NCBI GenBank assembly: GCA_003550325.1
Contig: QKWP01000251.1
Location: forward strand, 338,898-402,897
Reading direction: 5' to 3'
DNA length: 64,000 nucleotides
From: Gigaspora rosea
Lineage: Eukaryota; Glomeromycota; Glomeromycetes; Diversisporales; Gigasporaceae
Both the position numbers and the translations under genes were made by a program. Shown here piece after piece: positions 11,686 to 22,554 of this stretch; the first letter of the stretch is position 1; every line of letters begins with the position of its first letter. A model generated the notes under the pieces. That model saw only the letters and a program-made list of their open reading frames with translations, was not told where the DNA came from and did not search any database.

Positions 11686-12822
11686 TGATTTGCTTAGTCA
11701 AAACTCACGTTAATCGCTCAGATAATTTTAAAAAATTTAATTGGCGTCATCCATTTTAAATATTGCATCTTTATTGTCTCGTTAGCTTTAAATTCAATTA
11801 ATTCCATTTAAGTTTCATATTGTAATTTAAAGAATACCTTTGAAATTTGCAACATTTTTAGTCTTATTGGCTAGAGCTGAGGGAAACGAAGTGAAAAGTT
11901 CAAGTCTTACTCTATGAGTTTTAGAAATGTCCGACTCCTGCTTCACTTGTCCCAAATTTTAGGTTCAATAACTAGTATTGAACCTCAATTAGGTTCAATA
12001 ATTGACTACCAGAATCTTGACCTTCATATTAGCTGACCTTTAATAAAAAAAAAAATAGTTTATCAAATATCATTTTAAATATGTCTGAATAGTAAGCAAA
12101 TATATTTAATAAATAAACGAAAATGTTGTCATGTTCTCCTTTTAGTTTAATTAAAAGAACTACACTCCCGAACAGATAGCTATAAAAAAATGAAGGTAAA
12201 GAAAATGAAAAGTTAATGACTGAAACCGGTGAACCAGAAAGAGGTAAGCATATTGCAAACATAAGCTTACAATAAATAACAACGTTAAAGCGAAAGAGAA
12301 CATAAATCAAGACGAATCGACAATTGAAGAAGATAACCTAAATAAAAATATAATTTTAAATTAAATCTTGAATGAAATAGTGAGGTTCAACATGTAATGA
12401 ATATTAAGAAAATGATATCACTATCTTTTAACTTACTGATGATGATCTCAGAAAGTTTCGAGCCTTTGGTGCTAGTAATGCATTTTTTGAACAACAAATG
12501 GCCCCTGAACCTATTTTTTGGAACTCTATAATACTTAATTCCAATCTAGGTTAGTAAATGGAGTAATTGGCACGAAGATTGATAATATACAGATTTATGT
12601 AAATATTAATTAAGCTTTGTATTTTAATTATATAACTACATTGGGTTTATATAAAATGTAAGTAAAAAATTTTATATAACTTATGAGTTACATAAATTTT
12701 ATAAAAAATTTTTAAATGCATATTAGGAGTTTAAACCATATAGTCTAAACATATTATAACAAATAAACTAAGCAGGATACCCCTACATAATTTTAGACAG
12801 CAGATCTTTACAACGTCCCTAG
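11686..12822. other. 3' flank of the secreted-protein gene, no gene seen
   Basis: A short direct repeat of AGGTTCAATAA occurs around 11961-12003. Small ORFs on the minus strand (12029-12310) lack domain features. No further feature supported. Confidence 0.4.
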
Positions 12823-13104
12823 TAGTGATTCTGGCCGATATGACAAAGTCGGCTAAGCCAAAAATTTTCGGCTTAGCCGTTTGATTTTTTCAAAATCGGC
12901 TAATCGATTTTAATTTCCCCAAAAATAGAAAATATAATTTACGCGTATTACGCACAAAAGACATTTTTTATAGTGATCGTCATGCACTATAATCAAGAAA
13001 AAAAAACTGTTAAAGTGATGCTTGATTAAACAATTCTCATACAATAGTACTATAAGATGCACATCGTAATATTTAAATGCGTTTAAATGCACATGATACT
13101 ATGT

Positions 13105-13198
13105 TGTAGAAAATAACTAAATTTGCACGAGTTAACCTGGGTCGCATGGCCGAAGGCCATGTGACACGGGTTAACCACGCAAATGTAGTTATTTATAC
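13105..13198. repeat. Palindrome with GCCGAAGGC centre
   Basis: Arms ATAACTAAATTTGC..GTTAACC and GGTTAACC..GCAAATGTAGTTAT fold around ATGGCCGAAGGCCAT. The same GCCGAAGGC-type centre recurs in palindromes at 42800-42925 and 55205-55285, and a variant GGCTTCGCC at 61398. Confidence 0.6.
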
Positions 13199-13557
13199 AA
13201 TCCCTATATTATTGTACGGGAACAACCCGTGCGTCACCTTCACCTCAATAAAAACAATAAAATAATTAAATCGGGATACTTTCATACTTTTATCAATATT
13301 AAAGTGTTCCGATTTAGTTTTATTTTTTAAACATGTGCCAATAAATGAGTGAAAAAAGTACAGGTTGTTACATAAGACCCATAACACTCAGACCATTCAT
13401 TATTGTAATATAGATTCTCTTATTCATGTTTTTATTATTGCAATTGTCATATGTGCGAACTTTTTTTCTACAAAAAACATTTTATTGTACGCACATATTT
13501 ACATGAAATTTTCATTCACCACACGTGCAAACGCAACATTAATTAATAAAGTTCTAC

Positions 13558-13691
13558 GGGAAAAGTCTCCGGACACCTACCGGACACCTACCAAATCATG
13601 TGCCCCTATAGTTAGAAAGTTATGTAGGTACAAAAATTACCCGATTTGGTAAATGTTCACGTGAATTGGTAGGTGTCCGGAGACTTTCCCA
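13558..13691. mobile_element. 134-bp MITE nested in the 12823-13819 element
   Basis: Inverted ends of about 23 bp containing AGTCTCCGGACACCTACC at the left and its inverse at the right. Flanked by the direct repeat GTTCTAC (13551-13557, 13692-13698). It must be younger than its host element. Confidence 0.75.
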
Positions 13692-13823
13692 GTTCTACGA
13701 GTTATATAGTCAGTATTCACATGCTAATAGTCTAATTAGAAAATCAGCTAAGCCAGCTAAGCCGATCAAAATTTTTCGGCTTAGCCTAGTCGATAAATTT
13801 TGATCGGCCAGAATCACTAGTCC

Positions 13824-14146
13824 CTAGCTCTCCCACAAAAAACCTGTAATTTTAACCAATCGAATTTTAAGATCAGGTGTAACGTAAAAATCATTTTTTG
13901 ACGAAAAAACAGGGATAGCTCTAAATTTTTATTAGGAAACCATCTACTGCGTCCTAATTAAAAATGTTCCTCGTGAAATTTTACTAATAGCCACACTATG
14001 GCCACTATATTTTTCTAACCCTAAACCTAATTATAACGCGGTTTCTTAGCTTTAATTTTACTTTTACACATTGTTTTGACTATCACGTTACCCCTGATCC
14101 TAAATTTTGATTGGTCAAATGAACAATTTTTTGCGGGAACGCTACC
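13824..14146. mobile_element. MITE of about 320 bp with TA-flanked ends and telomere-like core
   Basis: The two arms (about 55 bp) align as CCCACAAAAAA / CCCGCAAAAAA followed by ACCAATC(G/A)AATTTTA and GATCAGG.GTAACGT. The middle reads CTAACCCTAAACCTAA. Its interior (CATCTACTGCGTCCTAA, then a TTCCTCGTGAAATTTTACT stretch) matches the element at 39116-39448. Ends abut TA, as in Tc1/mariner-related MITEs. Confidence 0.55.
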
Positions 14147-14199
14147 TAAGATGAAAAAATTAGCCAATCACAATAAACATCACTAATTTATTACGTAAT

Positions 14200-15380
14200 A
14201 TCACATAGTGGGTGAATTAAATTGGATTCGCGCAGTAGGCGCAGCGCACATAGATTTAAATTTGCGCGTATATCAGGTTCCCCGTATATAACATGCGTAT
14301 AAATTTTTTTTTATGCGTTTCTTTTTTGCGTTTGCGCGAATAAAAATTTTTTGAATTTGTAACACTGCTTATATCAACGTCTTTTTAACGCTCTATTCCA
14401 CTGGCCAATCAAAGAATTCTAACGTGGTCACACCAAAATAAGACTTTATAAACGTTTTTTTAGGGTTCCTAATTTTCTGCTGCGACAACCCCCAAATTCT
14501 GCCTGCTTTACACTTCGATTTATGCGAATTATACGATAAATTTTTTTAAATTATGCTACAGATTATGCGGATCAGATAGAAATATGCGAAATTTATCATT
14601 GTAAATTTTTATCGTTATCGGTATTGTGAGTACTGAACCCCCATCAGAACTTACAAATAAACCCACAAAATCTGTGTAATACTGTATAAAATTACGAAAA
14701 GAGTCGTGTTTACAAACTGTCTTTTGCGCCAAACAAAAAAATTCCCTACAAAATTTTAGTATAAGGCCACGCAAAGTTAATTTTTTGTTTTGCATAACCC
14801 GCCGACCTTTTTTTTTTAAATTTCCATCATGCCAATTATTCCATTATTGCTATTTAATTTTTCTCCAGTGTCACCCGATGGTGACCATAATTTTCTGGAA
14901 TTACCCGATAGAACCGAAAAAAAAATCTAAAATTTTCTGGGTGTGAATATGAGCATATTAATTTACAGTAGATTAAAAAAAATAAAATAAAATAAAATAA
15001 AAAATCCGACCAAGCCAACTGAAATTTTGGAACACCATGTTATGCAAAACGAAAAATTAACTTTGTGTTCTAATATATGTTTCTTATTAAATTTTTATTC
15101 TACTTTAACGATATGTTTCATTACTTAACATTCTACCGTTATTTGAAATTTCAAATCTGATAATTTATGAAATTTATGTTTCGTACAATCAACTGCTGCG
15201 TCCAATAGGGAAATTGATAAACCCGATATTACTCGATCTTTAATTCCGGCCATTTTATGCGCAGATTATGCTTATTAATTATGCGAAATTCATCTTGATA
15301 TGCGAATATAGCTGTCGCATATGCTTCTGCGGTAAAATCTGAATTATGGCATATTATGCTATCGCAGGTCCGCGGTATCC
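14200..15380. repeat. Probable decayed element with ATTATGCG arrays
   Basis: Mutually inverted ATTATGCG / TATGCGAAATT motifs cluster at 14280-14590 and 15250-15365, like the subterminal arrays of the delimited elements. Termini and target duplication were not resolved. A smaller inverted-repeat element (14768-15067) is nested inside it. Confidence 0.45.
14768..15067. mobile_element. 300-bp MITE nested in the ATTATGCG repeat
   Basis: Arms of about 28 bp: CAAAGTTAATTTTTTGTTTT followed by GCATAAC at the left, and the inverse GTTATGCAAAAC then GAAAAATTAACTTTG at the right. Confidence 0.65.
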
Positions 15381-15568
15381 CTACGCGGGCGTCCTTAAAA
15401 TGTACCCGGGGTACAGGCTCTTAACCTATGACTAAAAATAAAAATTAATTTTAAAATAAACATCACGTGCTAACTAACCCTAACCCTAAAAAACTAAAAT
15501 CAAGGAACAGGATAATAGCCTATACCCCGGGTATATTCTAATATTTTCGAGCTACGCAGGTTCGCTGA
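15381..15568. mobile_element. Small MITE with CCCGGGGTA arms and telomere-like core
   Basis: Arms read inward as TACCCGGGGTACAGGCT and TACCCGGGGTATAGGCT. Outer parts are weaker (CTACGCGGG against CCTGCGTAG). The centre reads CTAACCCTAACCCTAA. Confidence 0.6.
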
Positions 15569-15799
15569 TCATACCTAAGTCACCTGAAAGTCAGCCAATC
15601 AGGTTACAAGAAAAGTTGGTGGATTAAATTGGATTAAGCAGATATGTTATAAAGTGAAGTGAAAGCATTAATTCATCCGCTATAATTTCTTGCATTTTTA
15701 AAAAGTTAAGCTAACCGAGCGTTTTGAAAAAAAAGAATTATATAAAACGTATAAAAAAAATGCTTATCAATTGTGTAATATTCGGGCGACTCAGATAAT

Positions 15800-16968
15800 A
15801 AATTCCATATTTGGGACAGTCTCCCCAGGAATTTGAGGAAATATTTGGAGCATTATTCAAGGTAAACACTTATTTTAGACCGTCTTCATAGGTCATGCAA
15901 ATGATGACCTAACGAATGATTGGATTGACCAATGCAGAACAATGACGAAAATTTGGAGAAGGCCCTTCTTGCCGGTGTGTCCCGAGTTGCTAAGTCAGGA
16001 TATTTGTCAGGGATTAACAATCTGAAGTATTCCCAATGCACGACAAAAAATTGCTGATTTTTCAGATTCACTAAAGATGAAATCTCTATCCTTCTTCAAC
16101 ATAACAACAAGGAAGGTAAGTTGGATGATATCAGGCAATGGTACGATGGATACAGGGCCGGAACCGATATTCATCTATAAAATCCCTGGTCAATCAAGAT
16201 GACGGAACTTTGGGTAGGCATAGGTAAGCTTTGCGTTAATGGAATTGTTTGATAATATTGTTGTAATAGTTGTTTTTTAATCATAACAGGGGGCACTGCA
16301 ATTATCAAGAAATTACTTTGGCACTCACCTGAAGACTTTAGAAAAAAGTCATTAATTTTACTCCAAAAGGCGCGATCAATGTGAAGATTTTGAAAGACAT
16401 TGATTACAACACACTATCTCCTCGTGCAAGTGATGTAATATGGACTCTACTATACTTTGAAGACTATCTTACCATGAACGAGACGAAAATCTATGCATCA
16501 AAAACACGAAGGTTTTCACAGAATGGAAAGGATGGTTAAACAATAGAAATTCATCTGATCTAGATACAATGCTGAAGATGCTTTTGCAGTGAAATCTCAC
16601 GAAATTTGAGGAGGAGCTTCCAACGATGGTAATGGAATCTCTTTCGCATTTTAATCTCCCAGATAACTCAGTAGAAACTAATTGACTGGCTTATGGTTGG
16701 CATACTTTCACCGGTGCGATATCATAATTATGAATTTCTGTCGAATAGAGAGGCTGGTGAAGGACTCTTTTATGTTAGAAATGTTAGGATTTCACCAAAC
16801 ACAGAAAATGTGGTTTGTCCGGTATCGATAATTATGGAGTTCAAAAGAATAATGACTATGATCAATATGAAATATGTTGATGAATCCAGTGATGAAGAAA
16901 TCAAATATGGAAATGAATTAGCACAGATAGTAGAGAAAAAATACCGCACTAGTATAAGGACTAAATAA
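15800..16968 (+). pseudogene. Broken AAA-ATPase-like / PD-(D/E)XK nuclease-family gene
   Basis: Three-frame reading gives successive pieces of the family of proteins with an AAA-ATPase-like domain and a C-terminal PD-(D/E)XK nuclease fold (Pfam AAA-ATPase_like / PDDEXK_9). The pieces in order are ENLEKALLAGVSRVAKSGYL, LSGINNLKYS, IRQWYDGYRAGTDIHL with NPWSIK, GGTAIIKKLLWHSPEDF, TLSPRASDVIWTLLYFEDYL, FLSNREAGEGLFYVRNVRI and finally SIIMEFKR, the E-x-K of the nuclease core. A GTAAGC..AACAG intron appears at 16223-16289. Damage includes an in-frame TGA after KNC, a TAA after DIHL, and several frame changes at about 16370-16700. The nuclease's usual Asp after SNRE.G.G.. is not evident. The last open piece (16693-16968) could be mistaken for a 91-aa gene. 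Composition is less AT-rich than the flanks, so decay is recent. The N-terminal Walker region is not recognisable and may be lost. Confidence 0.75.
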
Positions 16969-17867
16969 TTGGTTGAGTACGGAATTGCTTTTCAGGGAAA
17001 ATGTGCATGTACGTTGAGTAGAGCTCTTCGTAAGGAGAGTTATTAGTGAGTAGAGGACGAAAAAAAAGGCTAAATAATCATTATTTTTAACGATTACACT
17101 GAACGAATGTAAATAATATAATTATTTTTAGCACCGACAAAAAGTTATCATTAGTTTGCCCATATTTCAGCTCCAATTTTAATATGTATGCAATAACATT
17201 GATCCGGAGCTAATCATATCTGTTTGAAAATATTATGAGTTATTATTGACCATGTGGGCTAGGTGCTACAGAAATCGACAAAATAAAATCTTCGGATGAT
17301 CAATTTTTATTATAAATTCTATAATAAATCATAAGAAAATACGAGCTTAGTGTTAAAAAAAAAAAAATTTTGAAAATATTTGTCGATTTCCTCTTTATTG
17401 TAGCATTTTGCCCATGTGTTAATAGGCAAACAAAAATCATCTGCAGACATCGGAAAAATAAAAAATGATTATATGCCGGTTTCGTATACATAATAGCGTT
17501 TGCTTTATGCGGATGTCAATGTATATTAACCAAATGAAATGCACAGAAAGATATCGGGAAATCCTTGCCGAAGAATAGGGGCTACTTCTAATTCGTTAAT
17601 TAGAAATTACTTGACGAATGGTTTCGTCATTCATTAATGACGAATGATTCGTCATTCGTCAGGTATCATTAGTCACTACCAATTCTAAAGATTGTAAGGG
17701 AATCTTAAATGTATCCCTTCAAGAAATTTCATTTATAATATGTCACCATTGCAAGCATGAATCTTTTGTGAAGATGTTTATTTATCCAGTAGGTTTTATT
17801 TGTGTACAACAAAAATTCATGTGGCACTTTTAATCTAAATGTTGTTCCTCTGGTGCCCATTCGCCAC
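16969..17867. other. Intergenic stretch with one transposon-end fragment
   Basis: At 17606-17672 lies TTAGAAATTACTTGACGAAT followed by GGTTTCGTCATTCATTAATG and a TTCGTCAGGTATCATTA end. This matches the right end of the element at 26059-27262, so it is a solo fragment of that family. Nothing else supported. Confidence 0.5.
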
Positions 17868-19222
17868 TTACCGGTAGTGCTTCTCCGATGAACTTACAGT
17901 AGCAAGCCCGCTTTTGACACGGTAATTGTCCATGTCTTTCCAGAGTTCGCTATTCTTAGGCGGACGGCCAATCCAATTCAGCTTTACATTTGGACCGAAT
18001 ACCAAACAATGGGTGGAGCCACCAAAATGGAACGTGCCCAGCGGCTCACATGCTGTCCCACTTTGACATTCACTTCGCAAGAGGAAACTTCGGCCATCCC
18101 GATCGCGATGAAGCACATAAGACCGATATCAGCGTTATCGGCATTGATGTATATCAGCGCTCGAGTCGCCAAAGAGGCTATGTAAGGCTGCGAGTTGTTC
18201 GGGGCGGCCTCGTCGGGATTCCCGCCAAAGAAGCCTTGAAACATATTCTCCGAGTAGTACGTTCCCGGCACATGAGTGACTTTGTAGATGATACCATCGA
18301 CAGGGCAAACCCATCTGTGGTAGCTGAGAGCTGAGAGGAAGGCTTGGTATACTGTGCCACCAACGAAAAGCTTAGCTAAGGGGTCATTATGAAACATGTT
18401 TTGGAGTGAATAGGACTGAACCTTGCCCATGAAGTGATCTGTGAGTTGGACATTGCTAACCGGGTATTGAAGCGGAGCAGATTCGCAAGCGTGGACGATA
18501 TCCGCTTCGGCAACGGGTCGCATTCCGTCCTGAAATTCGCGGATAAAGAAAGCGTCCCACGACTCGAAGCCGAGAGTGTTCGGGTCGTCTGGATTAGGAC
18601 ATTGGTAGAGTTCCGTGAAAGTATACGTACTAGCTATAGAAAGTCCGTTCTGGTTGCCCGTCACGGTCAAGGCGTTGAGTCCGTCTCCAAGCCAACCACT
18701 GAGGACTAAGTTGGAATCTTTACTCTTAAGGAACTTGCACCATTTAGTCAGAATTTCTTTGAGACAGCCGTTGACTTTAGGTTCCAGGAAAAATGCGAAG
18801 CCAGAAGCAGTTGCCATTGGCCAATCAAGTACAGCATTAATTGGAAAGCCGATAAGGCCGCTGATATCGGCCGCGTCCGACCAGGGAGGTGCAGCCTTGA
18901 TGATACAATTGATGGCTAAGAGCATGTCATCGAAGCATTTCACTTCTGGCTGACCGTCAGGATCAGTGGTATAGGGTACTTCGTTGAACATGGAAACCGA
19001 GAGTGCGTTCAAGTACGGATCACTAGTTACGACATTTTTGAAGTCTATCAAAAGTTGGTCAATTTCGTCGATTTTTGTCCTTCGAGCCTCCTTCATGTGC
19101 TTATTGACCCATTTCTTAATTAGAACACGATCCTTAGGTAGCCAGTGCCCAACACGGTGCTCGGGTAAATTTTTCAAGTCAAACTGCATGGTGCAAAGGT
19201 GATAATGTAGAGAATTACTCAT
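17868..19222 (-). pseudogene. PSDC + phosphatidylserine-decarboxylase-like gene, frameshifted before the pyruvoyl site
   Basis: The first frame (19222 to about 18040) gives 394 residues of good homology. Residues 25-230 fit the PSDC-associated N-terminal domain, including KDRVLIKKW and a GFESWDAFFIREF segment. Residues 240-394 fit the PSD-like catalytic domain, including ACESAP, YHRW (301-304), VPGTYYSEN and GMAEVSSCEV..GQHVSR. The reading frame then slips. The true continuation is one frame over and starts EPLGTFHFGGSTHCLVFGPN, with GGST being the self-cleavage motif whose Ser becomes the pyruvoyl group. It ends with a VKSGLATV-type tail at a TAA (17868-17870). Proteins of this architecture decarboxylate phosphatidylserine-like or aromatic amino acid substrates; fungal tryptophan decarboxylases belong here, but the substrate cannot be read from sequence. 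The gene is intronless and strikingly GC-rich against its surroundings, which suggests acquisition or unusual selection. If the slip is real, the enzyme cannot self-process. If it is an assembly error, this is an intact gene of roughly 450 residues. A second in-frame Met (residue 12) is an alternative start, because a TATA-like string lies directly at the first ATG. Confidence 0.8.
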
Positions 19223-20660
19223 TTATATATACACAATCATATGATCGGAATAAGAAAGATGTACGTACAGTTCAGGAAATTTAAAAACGTATGCAATAAA
19301 TTTCTTAAATTATCGATCTTCATAAGCAAAGGTAATCTCTTTGCATAAAAACAATAAACAAAAAACAATATATATGCAAATAGCATGTTATTGAGAATGA
19401 CAAAATTTAGTTTATCTCAATGAGTTAGTTGACCTTTATTCTATATAAAGTGAATGAAGTTTTTAGTTTTCCGGCACCTTACGTATTATGGGGTGCTATG
19501 TAAATCAAATATATGTATTGTCCATATTTTTTGTGTAACGATCACGCCGATCTATAGTAAATTGCTATAAATTTTAACGAAAATTATTACTAAAAATTCT
19601 TAAAATTAATAAAAAAAAACGCTCCATTAGTTAACTATTGAGTAATCGAGCAAATTTTTTAAGGTAACTTACAGAGGAGATACAATTTGAAATTTGATAA
19701 ATTTTTATAATCGTTTCATATGAGATTTTTAATTTTCAAATTGTATCTCCTCGGTAAATTACATATTAACTGTTTTAAAACTTTAAATTAATGAAAAGTA
19801 TTTTTTTAAAAAAAGTTTTTTTATTAAATTTTTATTTTTAATTTATTGAAATAATCTATTTATCACATGCGGCGACGGTACCCGGATTTTATATTTAGGA
19901 TCAGAAAGATCATAGTATGGAGTAAAATTATGCAAGGAATATTTTTGTTAAGTCATGGAACTTGATTTCATAGGCATAATTGAATTATTTGGGTTGAAAA
20001 TTTTGAGATTTTTTAACTACCGGCGACAAATAGATTTCGCCCATATTTTTTAACAATGATCAAATAGGTTACACAAAAATTGTCTATTCAAATATTCATA
20101 TAGGGCTATAATCTACATAGTATACTGGACACCCAACCGTTTATCGAATTTGGTTAGGTGAGTGCTGAGATATCTTCGCTCAAAATTTAAAAAAACAAAA
20201 AGTTCATCGAATTTGGTTAGGTGAGTGCTGAGATAACTTCGTTTAAAGTTCTTGCAAATTTTTAAACTTCTATCAAATAGAATCTGTACAGCGTACGGCT
20301 AAAGATGGGCACCATGCGCATGATGCATGTATGCATGCGCATGGTCTAAGCAGATATACCCATACAAGAATAAATAAAATAAAACATTTGATAATAAATA
20401 ACTTTTGATTCAATAGTCCATTTGTGATGGTTTTACCACCAAAATGACCGTCTCGAAGAGACAATTCCAACGAGCTCAAAATCATCAATATACAATCACT
20501 GGATCTCGAGATTAAGGATTAATATTTAAATTGGTTAACCCAATTTTAACCATTTGAAATAGCACAAAAAAACCTTGATTTTAGGCTCATTGGGATCGTC
20601 TCATCGAGGCGGTCATTTTAGTTGTATATAATATCATTAAACTATTAGTGCATATAACAT
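19223..20660. other. Intergenic stretch with a small hairpin and a short direct repeat
   Basis: A 19-bp perfect inverted repeat (GAGGAGATACAATTTGAAA, 19674-19692 and 19734-19752) forms a MITE-like hairpin. A 36-bp near-identical direct repeat containing GAATTTGGTTAGGTGAGTGC occurs at 20143-20178 and 20206-20241. No gene seen. Confidence 0.55.
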
Positions 20661-22168
20661 TAGGGTGGTAACTCAACTAAGTAAATCAAAATTATGTGTG
20701 CAAACTATAGAATTTGTTCTATTGCAGATTTTTCACGTTACACGAATGAAAATCAATTTTAATTATATATCTGATATCGATATATCGATATCAATTTATT
20801 AAAATTGATTACTTTAAAACAACGCAACTTAATGAAAACCCAATGAATTACTTTGAAATTTTCACAGTAACTTATTAAATATTGGAGAATAAAGTTACGC
20901 TTTCGGATTTTCTACTAACATATAAATTTTAATGTTCGTCTTATAAAACGTAAAAAAAAAAAAAATTAGAATTTAAACGTACAAGTCGAAACTTTAATAG
21001 ATTTTTTGCAAAAAATCGAGCGTAACTTTTTAGAGATGACTTCAGTGAAAAGTTTTCAATTAAAAGAAATTAGAAAAATAAGTGCAATATCAAGGCGGGT
21101 TCTTTAGAATTTTGTGCGTTGCTTATTAATTAAATNNNNNNNNNNNNNNNNNNNNNNNNNNNNNNNNNNNNNNNNNNNNNNNNNNNNNNNNNNNNNNNNN
21201 NNNNNNNNNNNNNNNNNNNNNNNNNNNNNNNNNNNNNNNNNNNNNNNNNNNNNNNNNNNNNNNNNNNNNNNNNNNNNNNNNNNNNNNNNNNNNNNNNNNN
21301 NNNNNNNNNNNNNNNNNNNNNNNNNNNNNNNNNNNNNNNNNNNNNNNNNNNNNNNNNNNNNNNNNNNNNNNNNNNNNNNNNNNNNNNNNNNNNNNNNNNN
21401 NNNNNNNNNNNNNNNNNNNNNNNNNNNNNNNNNNNNNNNNNNNNNNNNNNNNNNNNNNNNNNNNNNNNNNNNNNNNNNNNNNNNNNNNNNNNNNNNNNNN
21501 NNNNNNNNNNNNNNNNNNNNNNNNNNNNNNNNNNNNNNNNNNNNNNNNNNNNNNNNNNNNNNNNNNNNNNNNNNNNNNNNNNNNNNNNNNNNNNNNNNNN
21601 NNNNNNNNNNNNNNNNNNNNNNNNNNNNNNNNNNNNNNNNNNNNNNNNNNNNNNNNNNNNNNNNNNNNNNNNNNNNNNNNNNNNNNNNNNNNNNNNNNNN
21701 NNNNNNNNNTTTTTTTTTATAATTAAAATAAGCAAACTTAACCTTATAATTTTTATAAATTTTTTAAATAAATTTTTTATAAATAAAAATATTTTATATA
21801 ATAACTAGTAAATACTATAAAAAATTAGTCTAAACTAAAATAGTCAAATTAAAAAAAATTCTAAAAAATTAAAAACATAATTTAAAGCTATCAAACTTTT
21901 TTATAGCAAAGCCCAAGATCTAAAAAACTATATAAAACAGTTTAAAATATAATTAATTTTTAAAATTAATAGATAATTGTCTTTAAAGAGTGTCACTTTT
22001 GAGTACAAAAGGCTACCGGTAGTACACCTAAATCCTATCCATTAAATATATGTAATATGATATTTAATCGATTATTTTAAATTCACTGATTAAAATCTGA
22101 TCATAGTAAAATTACTAGTATTGCTGACATAATTTTGATTTACTTAGTTGAGTTGAGTTACCACCCTA
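20661..22168. mobile_element. 1.5-kb inverted-repeat element spanning an assembly gap, TSD ATATAACAT
   Basis: Inverted ends TAGGGTGGTAACTCAACT continue into AAGTAAATCAAAATTATGT on both sides; one arm has an extra CAACT. Flanking direct repeat ATATAACAT lies at 20652-20660 and 22169-22177 (9 bp, or 8 if one base belongs to the end). About 574 bp of the interior are N, so true length and coding content are unknown. Confidence 0.8.
21136..21709. other. Assembly gap (N run)
   Basis: Unresolved bases inside an inverted-repeat element; probably a repeat that could not be assembled. Apparent ORFs across it are artefacts. Confidence 0.99.
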
Positions 22169-22210
22169 ATATAACATGCATGGTAGGGAAAAATGTTATC
22201 TCCATGTACG

Positions 22211-22319
22211 GCTAAAATGCTAAAGTTCATAATACATAATTTCATCATATTGTCTATTTCAAGACTCATGAAATAGACAATATGATGAAATTATGTATTA
22301 TGCACATTAGCGTTTCAGC
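22211..22319. repeat. Near-perfect 50-bp-arm hairpin
   Basis: The inner 33 bp of each arm (22228-22260 and 22270-22302) are perfectly complementary around a 9-base loop. The outer 17 bp pair with a few mismatches (GCTAAAATGC against GCTGAAACGC). Immediately downstream is a direct repeat of about 38 bp starting ACCAGTACGATCACGTTTCT (about 22338 and 22379). Perfect inner arms imply recent origin or constraint. Confidence 0.75.
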
Positions 22320-22554
22320 AGATTGGCAAAAACATTTACCAGTACGATCACGTTTCTTGTGAAACATGAAGTGTGTATACCAGTACGATCACGTTTCTTG
22401 TGAAACATGAAATGTGTATTATCTATGTCGCTTATGCTGATTTCCTTGGAATCCTTTTTTGGTAAACGTTATGATTCTCGTTTATCCGTTATTGGAAAGA
22501 AGTTAATTTTTTAATGACGAATGGAGTAATTGTATTAGGTATGTCGTTATGATG

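Larger units (their letters stand above)
12823..13819. mobile_element. 997-bp hAT-like MITE with nested insertions, TSD GTCCCTAG
   Basis: Inverted ends TAGTGATTCTGGCCGA are flanked by an exact 8-bp repeat GTCCCTAG (12815-12822 and 13820-13827). Subterminal arms carry repeated GGCTAAGCC / GGCTTAGCC motifs. Inside sit a palindrome around 13105-13198 and a separate 134-bp MITE (13558-13691), so the element is a nest. Confidence 0.85.

Noticed and set aside
17700-17867. An extra 3' exon of the decarboxylase, because GTAAGT overlaps its stop codon
   Set aside because: The preceding VKSGLATV tail matches the usual family end, and the only frame-compatible acceptor gives an intron of under 40 bp with a low-complexity tail.
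18178-18953. Plus-strand ORFs within the decarboxylase region
   Set aside because: Shadow frames of the GC-rich minus-strand gene.
21114-21735. 200-codon ORFs on both strands
   Set aside because: They consist of N bases of an assembly gap.
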